Source of the DNA: Hyparrhenia diplandra
Lineage: Eukaryota > Streptophyta > Magnoliopsida > Poales > Poaceae
Reading direction: 5' to 3'
DNA length: 64,000 nt
Assembly: GCA_015847255.1 (NCBI GenBank)
Contig: JADLZK010008224.1
Coordinates: forward strand, 124,001 to 188,000
A program made the position numbers and the translations under genes. Below the pieces are notes generated by a model. The model searched no databases and was not told where the DNA came from. It saw only the letters and a program-made list of their open reading frames with translations. Shown here one piece after another: positions 1 to 11,514 of this stretch. Within the stretch, counting starts at the first letter, position 1. Each line of letters begins with the position of its first letter.

Positions 1-1305
1 TGTGGTGGCGGAGGTTAACATCCTCACCCATTTTTCGGATCCGGGTTCGTGACGTTTGATGTTTTTCCCGGTGGGTGGTCAAGTGTGTGTGTGTGGGGGG
101 GGGTTGGGCTTGTTTTATAGTGCCCAAGTAATTAAGGGGATTTATTGGTTTCGTCGTTTGTTTGGTGTGTTAGGTTATTTGGGTTAGTATATAATCTACC
201 CTTTTTCTTTCTCCCCCAAAGGCTATCTCAGGTAGGATGGGTCATTCTAGTAGTGGCTTAGGTCAGGTGTACTGAAACCGTGTGAGGATTCGTACTTGGT
301 AGTCTAGGCAGTGTACCTAATCGCCCTCCTATTCGTTGGCCGGAAGCTCAGACTAAAACAGGCACGGAGCTATTAACTCTTGCCCGTGTACTATTAATTC
401 TTGGACGATGAGCTACGGGTGGTGTTAATCTCACTGCTATGTTCACGGAGTTTGTTCTTTGGATCGTGGCTCGCTAGAGCTTCTTCGGGTCCGTGTGTGC
501 GCTCCCCGCTCTGGAGGTCGGCTCGGTTGAAGATGTTCTATGGTGGTCCGCGGTGCCGCGCGAGAGGACGCGGGCTACGCCGGGCGAGGCTCTCTTGTGC
601 GGCGGCGTGAAGCGGTTGCCTAGCATGGGGGTGTGGTTTTACCTTCTTTGTCTTCGCGTGTTGCGTTTCTACCTTTGTACCGGTCGGTGCTACATCGTAC
701 CATCTTCTCGCGAAGATGTAAGTAGCTTCGACAGAACAATGTCGAGCACCTTTGTAACTTGTAGAGATGATGGAGAATAATAACATCGAGCTATGTTAAC
801 ACTTTTGGATTCATCCTCGTTGCTTGCCTTTGTTGGCGGAGGTTTTGCCGATGCCCGAGTTGGATGTGTCTTTTTTTTTTTTTTTTTTTTAGTAATTGGC
901 ACGTTCTTTTGTGCCACCTCGATGCCTACGCTTTGGGTAGGGCTTTTTCGAGGATTTTTGAGACCATTCTGTAGGTGCGTGGAGGTCATTTTTGGGCTAG
1001 AACCTCCGCGTTCTATCCGAAAAATGTCCCGGTGTTAGTTTTTTCAATTTTGTCGATTACGTGGATAGCGTTGCTAGTCACTTTTCGACTCTCGCCTTTC
1101 CTTTACGTATTGGGGAGAAATTCCTCTTTATATTTTAGAGGATATTACAATAATCTCGCCTCATTAAAAACCTCACCTCCGCTAGGAGTTCCCCTGTGAG
1201 GAAAAGAGTGCGAGACTTTGGTTGTGAAAACTGTAAAATTCTACTGCTACTTACTGAAAAAGTAAAGTACTAGCCGACCTCCGCTTATATTTGCGGGAGG
1301 TGGCT
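1..1305 (-). mobile_element. Spacer between integrase and unseen 3' LTR of the Tat-type retrotransposon
   Basis: Read on the minus strand, this follows the end of the integrase reading frame at about 1306. No coding similarity is visible. It holds an 18-20 nt T run near 871-890 (an A run in the element's sense) and many scattered CCTCCGC motifs. No copy of the LTR seen at 7052-7690 is present, so the element continues past the left edge of the window. A long spacer between integrase and 3' LTR is a known property of Tat-lineage Ty3/gypsy elements. The assignment is by position and is inferred. Confidence 0.5.
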
Positions 1306-2440
1306 TTACATATAGTATTTGCGGAGGTTGTCCACGTTCCACATGTGGTCGGAGGTGTTGCCCTCCCCATCAACTAGGCGGAAGGCTCCTTGCCTTGACG
1401 TTGCTTTTCGCGATGTATGGGCCGTCCCATTTTGCTTGCAATTTTCCTGCGGTTGAAGCGTTTGGCTTCCTTCTGAGCACCAAGTCTCCATCTCCGATAT
1501 TCTTCTTGCGGACCTTGCTGTCTCTCCACTTTTTGGTCTCCGCTTGGTATTTTTGTATGTTTTCAACGGCTTCCGGCCTTGTGTGTTCCAGTGTTTTTTT
1601 TGGCGTACTCTTCATCTTTGGCCATTTTCTGCTTCATGACGCGGAGGCTTTCATGCTTTAGCTCTTCTGGGAGCATTGCTTCTTCTCCGTACATGAGCTT
1701 GAATGGAGTGAATCCGGTGGCTCGCGAAGACGTTGTGTTATGCGACCAGATGACCTTGGGTAGTTCGTCTGCCCACTTGCCTTTGCGGAGGTTGAATAGG
1801 GTCTTTGATATTGCGGAGAATATTATCCCATTTGCTCTTTCGACTGCTCCGTTGGACTCTGGGTGGTAGACTGATGCGAAGGCTATCTTTGTCCCCATTT
1901 GGTTACAAAACTCCCTAAATTTGTCCGGGTCGAACTGTTTGCCGTTATCGACTGTTATCGCCCTTGGAACTCGAACTGCAGATTATGTTTTGCCAATAGA
2001 ACTTGATGATGGATTCAGAAGTTATCATTGCCGCTGGCTTGGCTTCTATCCATCCGGTGAAGTACTTTCGACAGCCCACGACTACGTATTTGTTTCCCCC
2101 TTCTTATTTGTTGGCAATGGACCGACAATGTCTATCCCCACCTTTGCAATGGCCGTGTCGGAGGTATTACTTGTGTTTTCGCCGAGGGGCTTTTTGGTTT
2201 GGTGCGGTTTTGGCGAGGCTTCGCATGTCTTCACGACCGGCTGGGCGTCTTTTTGTGTGTGGGCCAATAGAAGCCTTGGCGGATGGCCTTCGCCGGGGGC
2301 TCTTGGACCGATGTGGGATCCGCACATGCCGGCGTGTATTTCTTTGAGCAGTTCAAGGCCTTCGCTTTGAGAGATGCACTTGAGCATTGGTTGTACTAGT
2401 CCCCTTTTGAAGAGTTGGCCATCAATGATGGTGTAGCTTT
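1306..2440 (-). pseudogene. Integrase of Ty3/gypsy element (broken)
   Basis: Minus-strand reading frames show an HHCC-type zinc-binding region (HAGMCGSHIGPRA, about 2300-2330), the start of the DDE core (VGIDIVGPLP, about 2100-2130), the later core with YHPESNGAVERAN around the catalytic Glu (about 1830-1865), and a C-terminal end WNVDNLRKYY at about 1310. These are the usual parts of a plant Ty3/gypsy integrase, which inserts element cDNA into the host chromosome. The frame is split by at least three shifts or stops between 1306 and 2390, so no functional enzyme is encoded. Confidence 0.85.
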
Positions 2441-2483
2441 TTGCTCGTGCTTCCGTCCTGGCGGCCTCCGCATCATTTTCTGG

Positions 2484-3137
2484 CTAGCTTATGTTGCTTA
2501 GGTTGTCAACTATTGCTTGTCTCCAATCTTCGCCTTCTACCAGCATAACTGTTTTGAATGCTTTTTTCAGTGTTTCTGTTGCTGGTTTGTGCGTCACGTT
2601 GTAGATGGTGTTCTGGGGCATGCGGAGGTTGTTTGCCGCCGCCTTGGCTAAGGTATCTGCTTCATTGTCCTGCTCCCGCGGGATGAATTTCACTGTGAAG
2701 CCTTGGAATCTTTGTTCCATTGCTCTGACCACCGCTAGGTAATTTACGAGTTCCGGCTCTCTGGCCATACACTCCTTTTCCACTTGGCCTGCCACTAGCA
2801 TTGAGTCTGTTCTTACTTCGACTAGTTTCGCCCCGTAGGCCTTCGCCTTTGTGAGCCCTAGTATGAGCCCTTCATACTCGGCTGTGTTATTTGTCTGAGT
2901 GCATTCCAATCTTGTGGCGGTATGACTTGACACCCCGTGGTGACATTATGATCGCGGAGGCTCTGCTCCATTTCTGCCCCATGCGCCATCTGTATAGACT
3001 GTCCACAGCTCCGACTGATCATTCTGCCCTTTCTGCTTGTGAGGTGTCCATTCTGCTACGAAATCGGCTAATACTTGGGATCGTATTGCGGATCTGTGGA
3101 CAAAGGTTATTTCAACCTGGGAGAGCTCGCCGCCCAT
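2484..3137 (-). pseudogene. Second (archaeal-like) RNase H domain of the retrotransposon
   Basis: Two minus-strand segments form one RNase H fold. The upstream one (2946-3137) carries ADFVAEWT followed by WTVYTDGAWGRNGA, with the first catalytic Asp in YTDGA. The downstream one (2484-2933) has NNTAEYEGLILGL with the Glu, VRTDSMLV with the second Asp, and REQDNEADTLAKAA with the C-terminal Asp. This is a complete catalytic set, separate from the Ty3-type RNase H just upstream (3281-3586). A second, archaeal-like RNase H between RT and integrase is the known hallmark of the Tat lineage. A break at about 2940 disrupts the frame. Confidence 0.85.
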
Positions 3138-3280
3138 TTGCCGATTCCCCGCCCGATGTTTCCTTGTTTCTCAGGACCTCCTCTAGCGGCCGTGATGTGG
3201 GTACTACAATTTTGTATGAGTGGAAGTAATGCTTGAGTTTTTCGGATCTTTGTCAAGAGGGCGTATGCTATCTTTTCTAC

Positions 3281-3586
3281 TTACGTGTAGTTGATTTTGG
3301 CTCCTGAGAGTGCTTCCGAGATATAATATCTTGGGAGTTGAATGAGGCGGTCATTTTTTGCTTTCTCTTGTACCGCTATCGCGCCGATGGCGTAGTCCGA
3401 CGCCGCGAGGTACAAGAGTATGGGCTTGTCCGCTTTCGAATACTTATCGTGAGTCGTTCTTGCGGATATTCTTTCGGTTTTGCAAATGCCTCCGCTTGCT
3501 CTTTTTTCCCATTTGAATTGTGCTTTCCCTTGAGGGCTTGAAAGAAGGGGGGCTTTTCTCTGCCGACTTGGAGATGAATCGTTCAA
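3281..3586 (-). pseudogene. Ty3-type RNase H / RT connection domain (partial)
   Basis: The minus strand encodes LYLAASDYAIGAIAVQE and later PRYYISEALSGAKINYT. These correspond to the N-terminal half of the native Ty3/gypsy RNase H, where the D in ASD is the first catalytic residue. It directly follows the reverse transcriptase region and precedes the additional RNase H. The reading frame does not connect to its neighbours, so this is a decayed fragment of the polyprotein. Confidence 0.75.
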
Positions 3587-3674
3587 TGCCGCAATTCTTC
3601 CCCCGCCACGTACTTCTCTCTTTGTTTTGGCTCCGCCATGTCTCTCGATTGCCTTTGTTTTTTCTGGGTTGGCT

Positions 3675-4640
3675 TTAACTCCCTCGGAGCGGACGATGTA
3701 ACCTAGGATCTTCGCTTTGGTTGCCCCAAAAACACATTTTCGGGGTTTGACTTGAGGCCCGACTTTTTAGGTTGGCGAAGGTCTCTTGCAAGTCGGAGAT
3801 GTGATCTTGCTCTCTTTTGCTTATGACTATGAGATCATCCACATATGCAATCATGTTTTTGAGCAGTTGCATCCTCGGGACCTTCCCTATCATTCTAGCG
3901 AAGGTTGCGCGGCGTTTTTAGTCCCTCGGCATTCTTACGAAACAAAGATGTTCGAATGGTGTGGTGAAACTTGTTTTTTTCTTTGTCTTCCTTTCTCGGC
4001 CAGATTTGATGATAACCTAAATAGTAGTCGAAAGAGAGAGAACCTTCGACACCCTCGCTGCCTTATCAACGGAGGTGTCTATTCCGGGTAATGGGTAATT
4101 GTCTTTCTTTGTTGCTTTGTTGAGGTCGGTGAAATCTATGCACATCCTCATTTTTCCGATGTTTTCTTTGGGGACGAGGGACGACGTTTGCCGCCGGTCG
4201 GTGTACTTGACTTCCTCGATGACTTTGGCGCCGGCGACCTCGGACCTCCGCTTGAGCCGCTAGTATTACGTCCTCCGACATCTTCCACCGCCGTTGCTTT
4301 TTGGCCTCATTTTGGGGTTTATGTCTAGGACATGTTCGATGGTTTGTCTGTCTACTCCGCGGAGGAGGCTGCCGACCAAGCGAAGATCTCCTTGTTTTTG
4401 ACAAGGAGTTCCGTCGATTCTTTTTCTTCTTCCGCCGGCAAGTTTGCATTGATTGTTCTTGTGTGATCGGGTCCTCGTCTATCCTTATCTTCTTTGTTTT
4501 CTCGCTGTCCTTTGGCCTTTGTTTGCTCTTTCTTCATATGCGGAGGATCTAGGCCTTCGCTTTTTAATTCCACCGAATTGACATTTCGTGAGCTCGATAT
4601 ATAGCCTTTTCTATGTTTTCGCTTCCTTTTGGCTTCCATG
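3675..4640 (-). pseudogene. Reverse transcriptase of Ty3/gypsy element (broken)
   Basis: The polymerase active site YVDDL is visible on the minus strand near 3840 in the context NMIAYVDDLIVISK. Upstream, about 4352-4420, the frame has ELLVKNKEIFAWS, which matches the start of plant Ty3/gypsy RT domains. Between these, several frameshifts and stops (for example near 3893, 4066 and 4350) scramble the palm and fingers. The order gag, protease, RT, RNase H, integrase on the minus strand is that of Ty3/gypsy elements. Confidence 0.8.
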
Positions 4641-4864
4641 TATTGTGATGATCTTTGTGGAGTTTGGGATTTTCATGCACAGGTATCCCATGTGAATGGC
4701 GGCGTTGAATTTGTTTGTAAATCCTCCATTTAAAAATTGCATTGTATGGGGAGTAGACATCGACGATGTCGAAGGTTATGTATTACGTTGCGGCACTCTT
4801 CCCATCTACGAAGGACACCGGTAGAGTTATTTTCCCCGTGGCTGTACTTGCCTTCCGCCAAACC

Positions 4865-5113
4865 CTATGAGAGGCGAGTCGGCACATGTAGTTGATTCCT
4901 ATTGAAACCCATTTTGTCAAAGGCGTTGGCGAAGATGATATCGGCGGAGCTCCCAGTGTCGACAAGAACTCTTTTCATTTCCCATGTTGCTACGTTTGCT
5001 TCGATCACCATTGCATCAACATGAGGGTAGCTTTCCAATTTGAGATCTGCCTCTGAGAAGGTGATGGGAGTCTTCGACCATTCTCCGAATCTGACTGCGG
5101 GCTGAACCGCCAC
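4865..5113 (-). pseudogene. Retroviral-type aspartic protease of the element
   Basis: A minus-strand frame contains KRVLVDTGSSADIIFANAF, with the catalytic triad D-T-G in the usual hydrophobic context, preceded by a beta-rich segment (PHVDAMVIEANVATWEM). This is the single-domain pepsin-like protease that cuts the gag-pol precursor. The downstream end runs into a different frame near 4870 (LHVP followed by TRLS), where normal homology is lost, so the domain appears truncated by a frameshift. Confidence 0.8.
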
Positions 5114-5249
5114 ATTGTTTACTAGGCGGAGGTGGTCTTTTTTCTATTTTTTGGTTTCATGCTCCATTGAAGATCCTCCGGCTATTGGCATTATGGTTCC
5201 GATAGATGGTAGCGGAGTGTGAGGATTGTATTGGTTTTCTAAGTTAGGC

Positions 5250-6851
5250 TCGTTTTTCATGGGAGCGCTGGGTGGGGGTCCTGGCGGAGGTGGTGGTAGT
5301 AAACCTTGGTTTGACACTTGGTTGACCGGCTGCACACTCTGCGGTTGTCCTGTTTCGATATAGGTTAGGTGTTGTCTTGGGCTTGAGTAAGACACGCTCG
5401 ACTTGAGCTGGTTGTGGGGGCGATGGTCTCCATGCAGGTAGGAAGCTGGGGTAATAGGCGTTTGCTAGTGTAGTGGGGTGTACTTGGTTTGAGGAAAGGG
5501 ATGGGTACAATAGGGCAATACCGGCGGTGTTGACCCCGAAGTTGGCGGAGGCTCGAGTGTGTGTAGTTGTAAGTGTTGTTGACCTCCCTTGTCGATTGCG
5601 GAGGTTTGTTAATGGGATTCTCGATCGCTTTTGTCCCTTGTGTGCCTTGTCTCTTTCTTGAAGAATGATGGGCAATCTCCGGTATAGTGACCTTTTTCTT
5701 CGCCATGAATGACCTTAACTGCTTTCTCGGTCTCTTATTCCAGTTTTTTCCGAGGTCCCTTCTCCCGGGTACGGTTTTCGAGTGTCGGGTGGCCTTGCTC
5801 CCCGACACGCGTGGCTGTCCCGGCTCCATTTGTCTGATTCATTTTTAGGACCTGCTGCCCCTGTACTTGCTTGGGTTGTTGTTGCGGAGGTTCGGTTGGC
5901 TGGTTCCTCTTATTGCCTTTGGCTTGTTGCTTGTCCATGTTTAGTTCCTCCAGCCTCTTCCGGTAGTCTTCGTCCGACCGGATCCAAATCTCAAACTGCT
6001 CGCAGAGGTCCTGCATTGTTCTTGGTTTGTTTCTTGCCAGTTCTCCATTGAATGGTCCTGGCGGAGCCCTCGATATAGTCGCGTCTATAGCTACTTGATC
6101 GGGGACATCCGGGGCCTTTGCTTTGAGTTGGAGAAATCTTTGAAATACTCTTTTCGAGGCTCATTGTAGCCTTGTTTGCATTGAAATAGGTCCATGGAGG
6201 TGAGTGATCGCACAACGAGACCTTTGAAGTTTTCTAGTATCTTGTCGCGAAGGTTTTCCCATGAATATATGGTGCTAGGTTTCAGCATAGAATACCACGC
6301 CAAGGCGTCCCTTTCGGGCGATTATGAAAGCCTTCGCGAGCACCGCATCGTTGCCGCCGCGGAGGCTACCGCCGCCTCATAACTCATTATGAACCGATGA
6401 GGATCTGTTTTCCCGTTGAACCTTGGGATTTGGGTGGGCTTGTATCCGGTCGGCCATGGTGTCCATTTGTATTCCTTCCGATAATGGGGACTTAGGGTCG
6501 AAAAGACCTTCGGTCTGCGGGACATTATGGGGCGTCGGGGGATTGGGCGGCTCCCGAGTCAACGCCCACGCATATGTGACTCGATGCAGGGATCGACGGG
6601 ATGATCGGCCGTGGGTTTGGGCCGACGGAGGTCGCCCGATGAATTGCAAGCTTTGAATCTCCGCCTGCGGGAGCGCCCATCTCGTTTGTCGATTTCAGCC
6701 GGCCGCAGGCGGATGCCCGGCTGTGCCTTGAGGATCTCAGCGTAGGCCGCGGCCGCTTTGTCTCTTTCTTGTTGCGGTTTCGGAGCGAGGCTTGCGGTGG
6801 GCGCAGCCTCACGTACTGTATTGGGACTCCCCCGGCTCGGCCTCTCCTCAT
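5250..6851 (-). pseudogene. gag region of Ty3/gypsy element (broken)
   Basis: Minus-strand fragments give a capsid-like stretch: IPRFNGKTDPHRFIMSYEAA (about 6370-6430), then AWYSMLKPSTIYSWENLRDK and FKGLVVRSLTSMDLFQCKQG (about 6170-6300), the usual retrotransposon gag core. Around 5650-5690 the frame contains GHYTGDCP, the His-Cys half of a CCHC zinc knuckle. The N-terminal part (6525-6851) is Arg/Pro-rich leader. At least four frame breaks separate these pieces. Confidence 0.75.
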
Positions 6852-7033
6852 CTCCGCCTACTTCTTCCTCCGCTTGTAGCCCTTCATCAAGCGGAGGTTC
6901 CTCTTCGGCCGTAGCGTAAAAGTGCTCCTCGTGCTACGCCCGGGGCGGTTACTCTTTGGTGGGGGTGGGGATTTTGTTTTGGTGGCGGTGCTCTTCCTTT
7001 TTTGTGGAGCCATGGTTTATCGATCTGTTCGGG

Positions 7034-7050
7034 CCCCACGGTGGGCGCCA
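7034..7050 (-). promoter_or_regulatory. Primer binding site of the Tat-type element
   Basis: On the minus strand TGGCGCCCACCGTGGGG starts one base inside the LTR end at 7052. A TGG-initial tRNA-complementary site directly next to the LTR is where minus-strand DNA synthesis is primed. TGGCGCC-type sites are common in grass Ty3/gypsy elements. The exact tRNA was not determined. Confidence 0.7.
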
Positions 7051-7051
7051 A

Positions 7052-7690
7052 TGTTGAGCTTGGGGGTCTCAACACGGGAAGGATACCTCCGCCCAGGCGG
7101 TGCCCTGAGGGAGACCGTTCGGGGCGAGAGAGTTGGGTGTAGGCGTTGGAGCTATAATGGTCATAAATGGAATTCACCAACCTCCTTTTTGAGGGAGGAC
7201 TCCTCCCTATTTATAGTTTTACAAACGCCTGGGAACCAAAGATTACAAGTTTGCCCTTCAATATTCCCGGCATATTCTCTCGAACGCACACAACACGCGG
7301 GCTTATCCTGTACTCTCACAACGCTGCACCGCCTCCAGCTCCCCAGTGTCCTGATTCGCCGACTTGTGGCCCCCACCGAGAGATCTTCGCCAGTCCTGCG
7401 CCATACCTCCGCGAGATCCTCGGCCTTCGGTCACCATCCGAAGCTCGCCCTGGCCCCGACGAAGGTGGCGACCTCCGCTATCCGGCGCCACGGCTCGCGG
7501 AGCTGTCGGAGATGAAAGATTCCGCCAAGCCGCGATGGGCGTCTCCGTCTTTCTAGCAGGCGGAGGTCCGGGGATCGCCAGCTTCGCCTGCAAGAATCAC
7601 AGCTTAAAAGCTCGCGTCAGTGTAGGCCTCCGCGTGCTCTCCGCTGTGAGCAACACCTCCGCCATGGTCGCCTGGATCCGTGTCCCAACA
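7052..7690 (-). mobile_element. 5' LTR of the Tat-type Ty3/gypsy element
   Basis: The block begins TGTTGAG and ends CCCAACA, so the short terminal inverted repeat TGTTG/CAACA bounds 639 nt. In the element's sense (minus strand) a TATA box, CTATAAATAGGG, lies at about 7205-7216, a plausible core promoter for the genomic RNA. The primer binding site lies immediately inside. The five bases outside (CACGT, 7691-7695) would be the target duplication, but the partner copy is outside the window. The right boundary is inferred from the terminal repeat rather than from comparison with the other LTR. Confidence 0.65.
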
Positions 7691-8008
7691 CACGTAGACA
7701 AAGATATTGCATTTGTTAGACAAAATTTAAGGTAGATTCTATTGATTTGAAAAAAACAAGACAAATTGTTAGAAATTTCGGCAGCACCTCCCCTGCACGG
7801 AGGGGTTTCCAACCTGCAAGAAAACAACGGCTCGATGGCCGACAACCACATGTCCACGTGCACATCTCATGGTGCCCCGCTCTATACACTTATGCGCGAG
7901 AATATAAGATTGCAGTGCATCTACACAAGGATCCTACCATCTAGTAGGTGAAGATAGGTCCTAATCCCACCCGAGGATGCGTAGATAAGGTCAGTTCCAT
8001 GCTCATAC
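7691..8008. other. Short intergenic stretch between two transposons
   Basis: This holds AT-rich sequence, then a patch with a short inverted motif (CCCCTGCACGGAGGGG, about 7791-7806). No coding similarity is recognised. It separates the retrotransposon LTR from the CACTA element. Confidence 0.5.
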
Positions 8009-8983
8009 CACTACGCCACACATTGACTACAGGGGCGGTTGGTGACCTTCTATAAGGCTGGTTTTGCCATCCGCCCCTAACTAAGCGTTCACAATTACAA
8101 CAGCGTACTGTAGGGGAGGCAGTTTCCCCAGCCGCCTTTAACCTTTCGTTCTTAGGGGCGGTTTTGCAGCTGGCTGGAAACACGAGCCGCCTCTACAAAA
8201 TGATTTGTAGGGGTGGCTGGAGAACCTAAGCGCCCTTATAATCTTGAAATGTAGGGGCAGTTCATTCCATAACTCGCCCCTACTATTGATTTCCGTTAAA
8301 AAAATTCAAAACTGAAATTTATATAACCGCCTATATGTTGGCACTGTAGGGGCAGTTTCCCAGCCGCCCTTGCTATTCGATTTGTAGGGGTTGTGATTGA
8401 GCCGCCCCTATAAGTCGCAAGTCGCGCTTTTTTCGCGTAAAATCACGACGCTACCGGGTTGTGGGTGTTCAAACCCGCGACCTCGTGCTCATGCGGAGCC
8501 TTCCCCTTCATTGCACTACATGCTCATAGTGTCTATAACTCATTTCGGTTCCCCACGTATTATACAAATCCGAGTGAAAATTGACTATTTGAGACCTTAA
8601 ACGAATTCAAATTAAAAGTTGTCAACTACAAAGCATCAATAAAGTCATCATTCATCAACTCATAACATAAAGGCATCAAATCATCAACTCATAACATAAC
8701 ACAAATTCATATTTGGGCTAGCCAGGAATAGCGCCTGAATAGCAGCGCTATGGCGCTAATAGAGTTTAGGTCATTTTTTCATCTGAGATCATTTTTTTAC
8801 TCACTAATTCTAATATTGGTCGTTTATTTGTAGGGGCGTCTTAATATAGAGCCGCCCCTTGTAGGGGCGGTTTTTGTTCTGAGCCCATTTGTAGGGGCGG
8901 ATGCTGCAGTGGAGGGAGAAACGACCATGAGCCGCCCCTACTAAAAAAGTGGGGCGTTGGTACAGATCCCTTTTGTAGTAGTG
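8009..8983. mobile_element. Non-autonomous CACTA (En/Spm-type) transposon, TSD TAC
   Basis: The left end is CACTACGCCACACATTG and the right end, reverse-complemented, is CACTACTACAAAAGGG. Both sides are flanked by the 3-bp target duplication TAC (8006-8008 and 8984-8986), the size typical of CACTA elements. The interior carries many copies of TAGGGGCGG in both orientations, the repetitive subterminal sites usually bound by the transposase. No transposase frame is present, so it would depend on an autonomous partner. A segment near 8450-8530 (GTTCAAACCCGCGACCTC) resembles a tRNA B-box but no tRNA fold is evident. Confidence 0.85.
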
Positions 8984-9101
8984 TACCGAGGTAACTTTCT
9001 ATTCTTTTGACAAATATTGGTTACTGCGAGTGCACGCCGCACACGACCTTTGCATTGCGTGCTGTAATCACCAGCGCTTCTTTGTCCTTTCAAAACTCCA
9101 G

Positions 9102-9137
9102 CTGGACGTACGATCATGATGATTCACTAGATAAATT
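9102..9137 (+). pseudogene. Relic of CNL tail exon
   Basis: CTCCAG followed by CTGGACGTACGATCATGATG and then GATTCACTAGATAAATTGG matches the acceptor and acidic tail exon of the three CNL copies (compare 23511, 53325 and 62600), with small indels. The preceding 40 bases (CACCAGCGCTTCTTTGTCC) match the short last intron of those genes. It marks the 3' end of a CNL unit otherwise lost. It cannot be functional. Confidence 0.65.
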
Positions 9138-9159
9138 GGTCATAGCGGATTCACCCCAA

Positions 9160-9560
9160 AACCAGTGGCGCCCCGGTTCGGTCATAGCGGTCTAGGCATC
9201 ACCGATGGCGACAGGGCCACGCTCCACCCCGGACCCTTGTCGTGGAACATATTTTTCAATAATAATCGAGATGTGCGTGATGACAGCTGAATCGATGTGC
9301 AAGATCTAGCTAGTGACGCCACTTGTTACCATGCACCCAACTACCAAGCAAGCGAGCAAGAGAACACACAGAGTGAGTGTGGCTGAGGTCGAGCTGAGCA
9401 TGGAGCTCGCCTTGAGGGGCCACGGCCAGCAGCATCTGGACCCAAGGTGGTCGAGTTGCTCAGGGAGGAGTACGTCGGGCATGAAGCCTGACATCGACTC
9501 CCTCTCCAAGGAGAAGCTCAGTGACGTGCATGTGGAAGCTCTAGGCATGGCGGTGTTCAC
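9160..9560 (+). pseudogene. Relic of CNL 5' flank and coiled-coil start
   Basis: The upstream part shares AAAACCAGTGGCGCCCCGGT and TTGTCGTGGAACATATTTTT with the CNL-C promoter at 58560-58640, and CACCCAACTACCAAGCAAGC with the CNL 5' leader. An ATG at 9400 begins MELAL-type codons. CTGACATCGACTCCCTCTCC (LKPDIDSLS in the paralogs) follows, after indels that break the frame. Similarity to the coiled-coil exon stops near 9540. Together with the tail relic just upstream, this records two adjacent head-to-tail units. Confidence 0.65.
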
Positions 9561-10714
9561 AGCAAAAATATCATCGGGAGAGTTAACGGTGAGCTAGAAA
9601 ATCCCAAGTAAACCGAAAAGGGTTAAATATGGATTAAACAGGGCAACCTCATGAGAAACTGGCCTAATTTGGATTAGATGGGGCATTGCTTAATTCTTCC
9701 TTGCTTGAAGCATTGAATGGAAAACGCCTCTTCATGGGGCGGCGATGATGCAACTACTGACACCTCTGGTACCGGCTTCACGGGGCAGTGATGATGCAAC
9801 TCCAACAATCTTCAGGGTCCTGTGTCCCCAACGTGTAGTCCTTCTTAGGTTGAGGTTTCTGTAATTACTATATAAATGCCCGTGCGTTGTTGCGGAAAAA
9901 AAAGATCATGATAATTATAATTTGCATGGTTGTTGTACATACAAAATAAATGTTTTCAATGTGATATTTGCAATATTTTAATTATTACATGAATGTTAAT
10001 GAAGCAATCACAATTAAATGCTTATTTTGAGTTTTGAATAGTAAAGTAAATGGAATTTCTATTGATTGCCCCAAGCTAGTTGTGGTGACTTCCACTCCAA
10101 CCCTAACACATCATGTCTGATCAAGTCACCAAAAGCAAATGGTGATTCTTTTTGTACAGAATGTTACTATAAAACAGAGTCACATTTACATATCTCCGAT
10201 GGAAGCAATGTAAGTGTGTAACAATATATATAAGCAACTCTATGATCTATTTAGCAATCAGCAGACTATTCAGATAGAAGAGGAACTATGGTCAAAATTA
10301 TGACAAATTCATCCAGAAAATTCGATGCAGCTTCATATGCAAGTAAAAGGAAATAGTAATCTTTGCAGCTTAATTGGCAAATTATGCTACGACTACATTT
10401 GCCTGGAATTGATCAGAATTGTGATTTTAAAACTTATGAATCAGGATGCAAAACCAGCATGGAACTCACCTCATGTAGCGGCATTGTGGCCGGATCACAA
10501 AAGCAGCACAAAATTCACCTCGTTCAGCACTGCATTAACTATTTAACTTTTCATGGCAATTTTGGATCACAAATCTATGTGCGCTGAGGACTACAGACTA
10601 ATAATAATTAAAAACCAAACAGACAACCAACATTTCAGTTTACAACACTTGTAAGAGGGAGGGAAAGGAACTTTTGCATTTACCAGCAATGCAAGCAATA
10701 TGTCATTCACATCA

Positions 10715-11514
10715 TGAATCTCTTGGGCCAGGATCGGAGGTCTCGGACTTGACTTCCGCTGGTGGCCTCATATTGTAATCGGTCACCACTTCTACATCAG
10801 ACTGAGAAACGAAAAAATTCATAGAATTTTTGAGTCGACTAAGGAATTCATGGATGAAACAATTTTTTCAAAATTTTCAGATCATAACTTTCCTGATCTC
10901 CTTTCAGCAAACAAGCGATTGATTATTTCATAAATGTAGATGCAGTGACGCAGGTGCCTGGATACGAAGAGCATGTCCTGGATTCTTCCTAGCCTTAGTC
11001 TTACTCATGGAGATCCTTCAGCATAAAAAAACAAAACCAACACGAATCAAAACAAGACCAAAACGCAACGAGAATGGAAAAATACCTAGAGTTGCAGCTG
11101 CTGAAAACCCATCGCCTATTCCAGCAGCCGTGCGCTTCTTGGCCTTGTGCTTGGGAACGGCTTCGACGTCGCGGTTATTACTCAGTTCCTGCTAATCGTC
11201 GTCCTCTAGGCGGCTCATCGTCGACGCACGGCACCGGTGCTGGTGCCGATGACGGATGCGGCCTCGAGGGCGTGAAAAGAAGACGCGGTGGAAGCGTGTC
11301 GCCCGGCTTCGGTGCTGGCACTGACGACGGCGTGCAGGGGCTGGCACTTACGATGGAGGCGGCCTCGAGGGCGGGGAGAGGAAGACGCGGCGGCGGCGGC
11401 GGCGCGGGATGTGGAGCCAAACGCCGCAGGGAGGGCTGCCGCGATGGGCGTTGTACGCGGGCGGTGGTTCTGGTTCCACGATCGAGGAGAGGGCGGCGCG
11501 GCCTGCGGTTCCAC
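10715..11514 (-). pseudogene. Unrecognised minus-strand gene fragment inside the Helitron
   Basis: On the minus strand a GC-rich Ala/Pro/Ser/Arg-rich opening frame starts at 11514. A likely exon at about 11090-11165 encodes DVEAVPKHKAKKRTAAGIGD and ends before GTATTT. A last exon at about 10715-10800, after TTTCTCAG, encodes DVEVVTDYNMRPP, then AEVKSETSDPGPRDS and a stop. A basic nuclear-type segment and an acidic end are visible but I do not recognise the family. Splice-like borders and position inside a Helitron suggest a captured fragment of a host gene. Confidence 0.35.

Noticed and set aside
1..1305. Left LTR of the Tat-type element
   Set aside because: None of the LTR landmarks from 7052-7690 (TGTTGAG, the TATA region, CAACA end) occur here.
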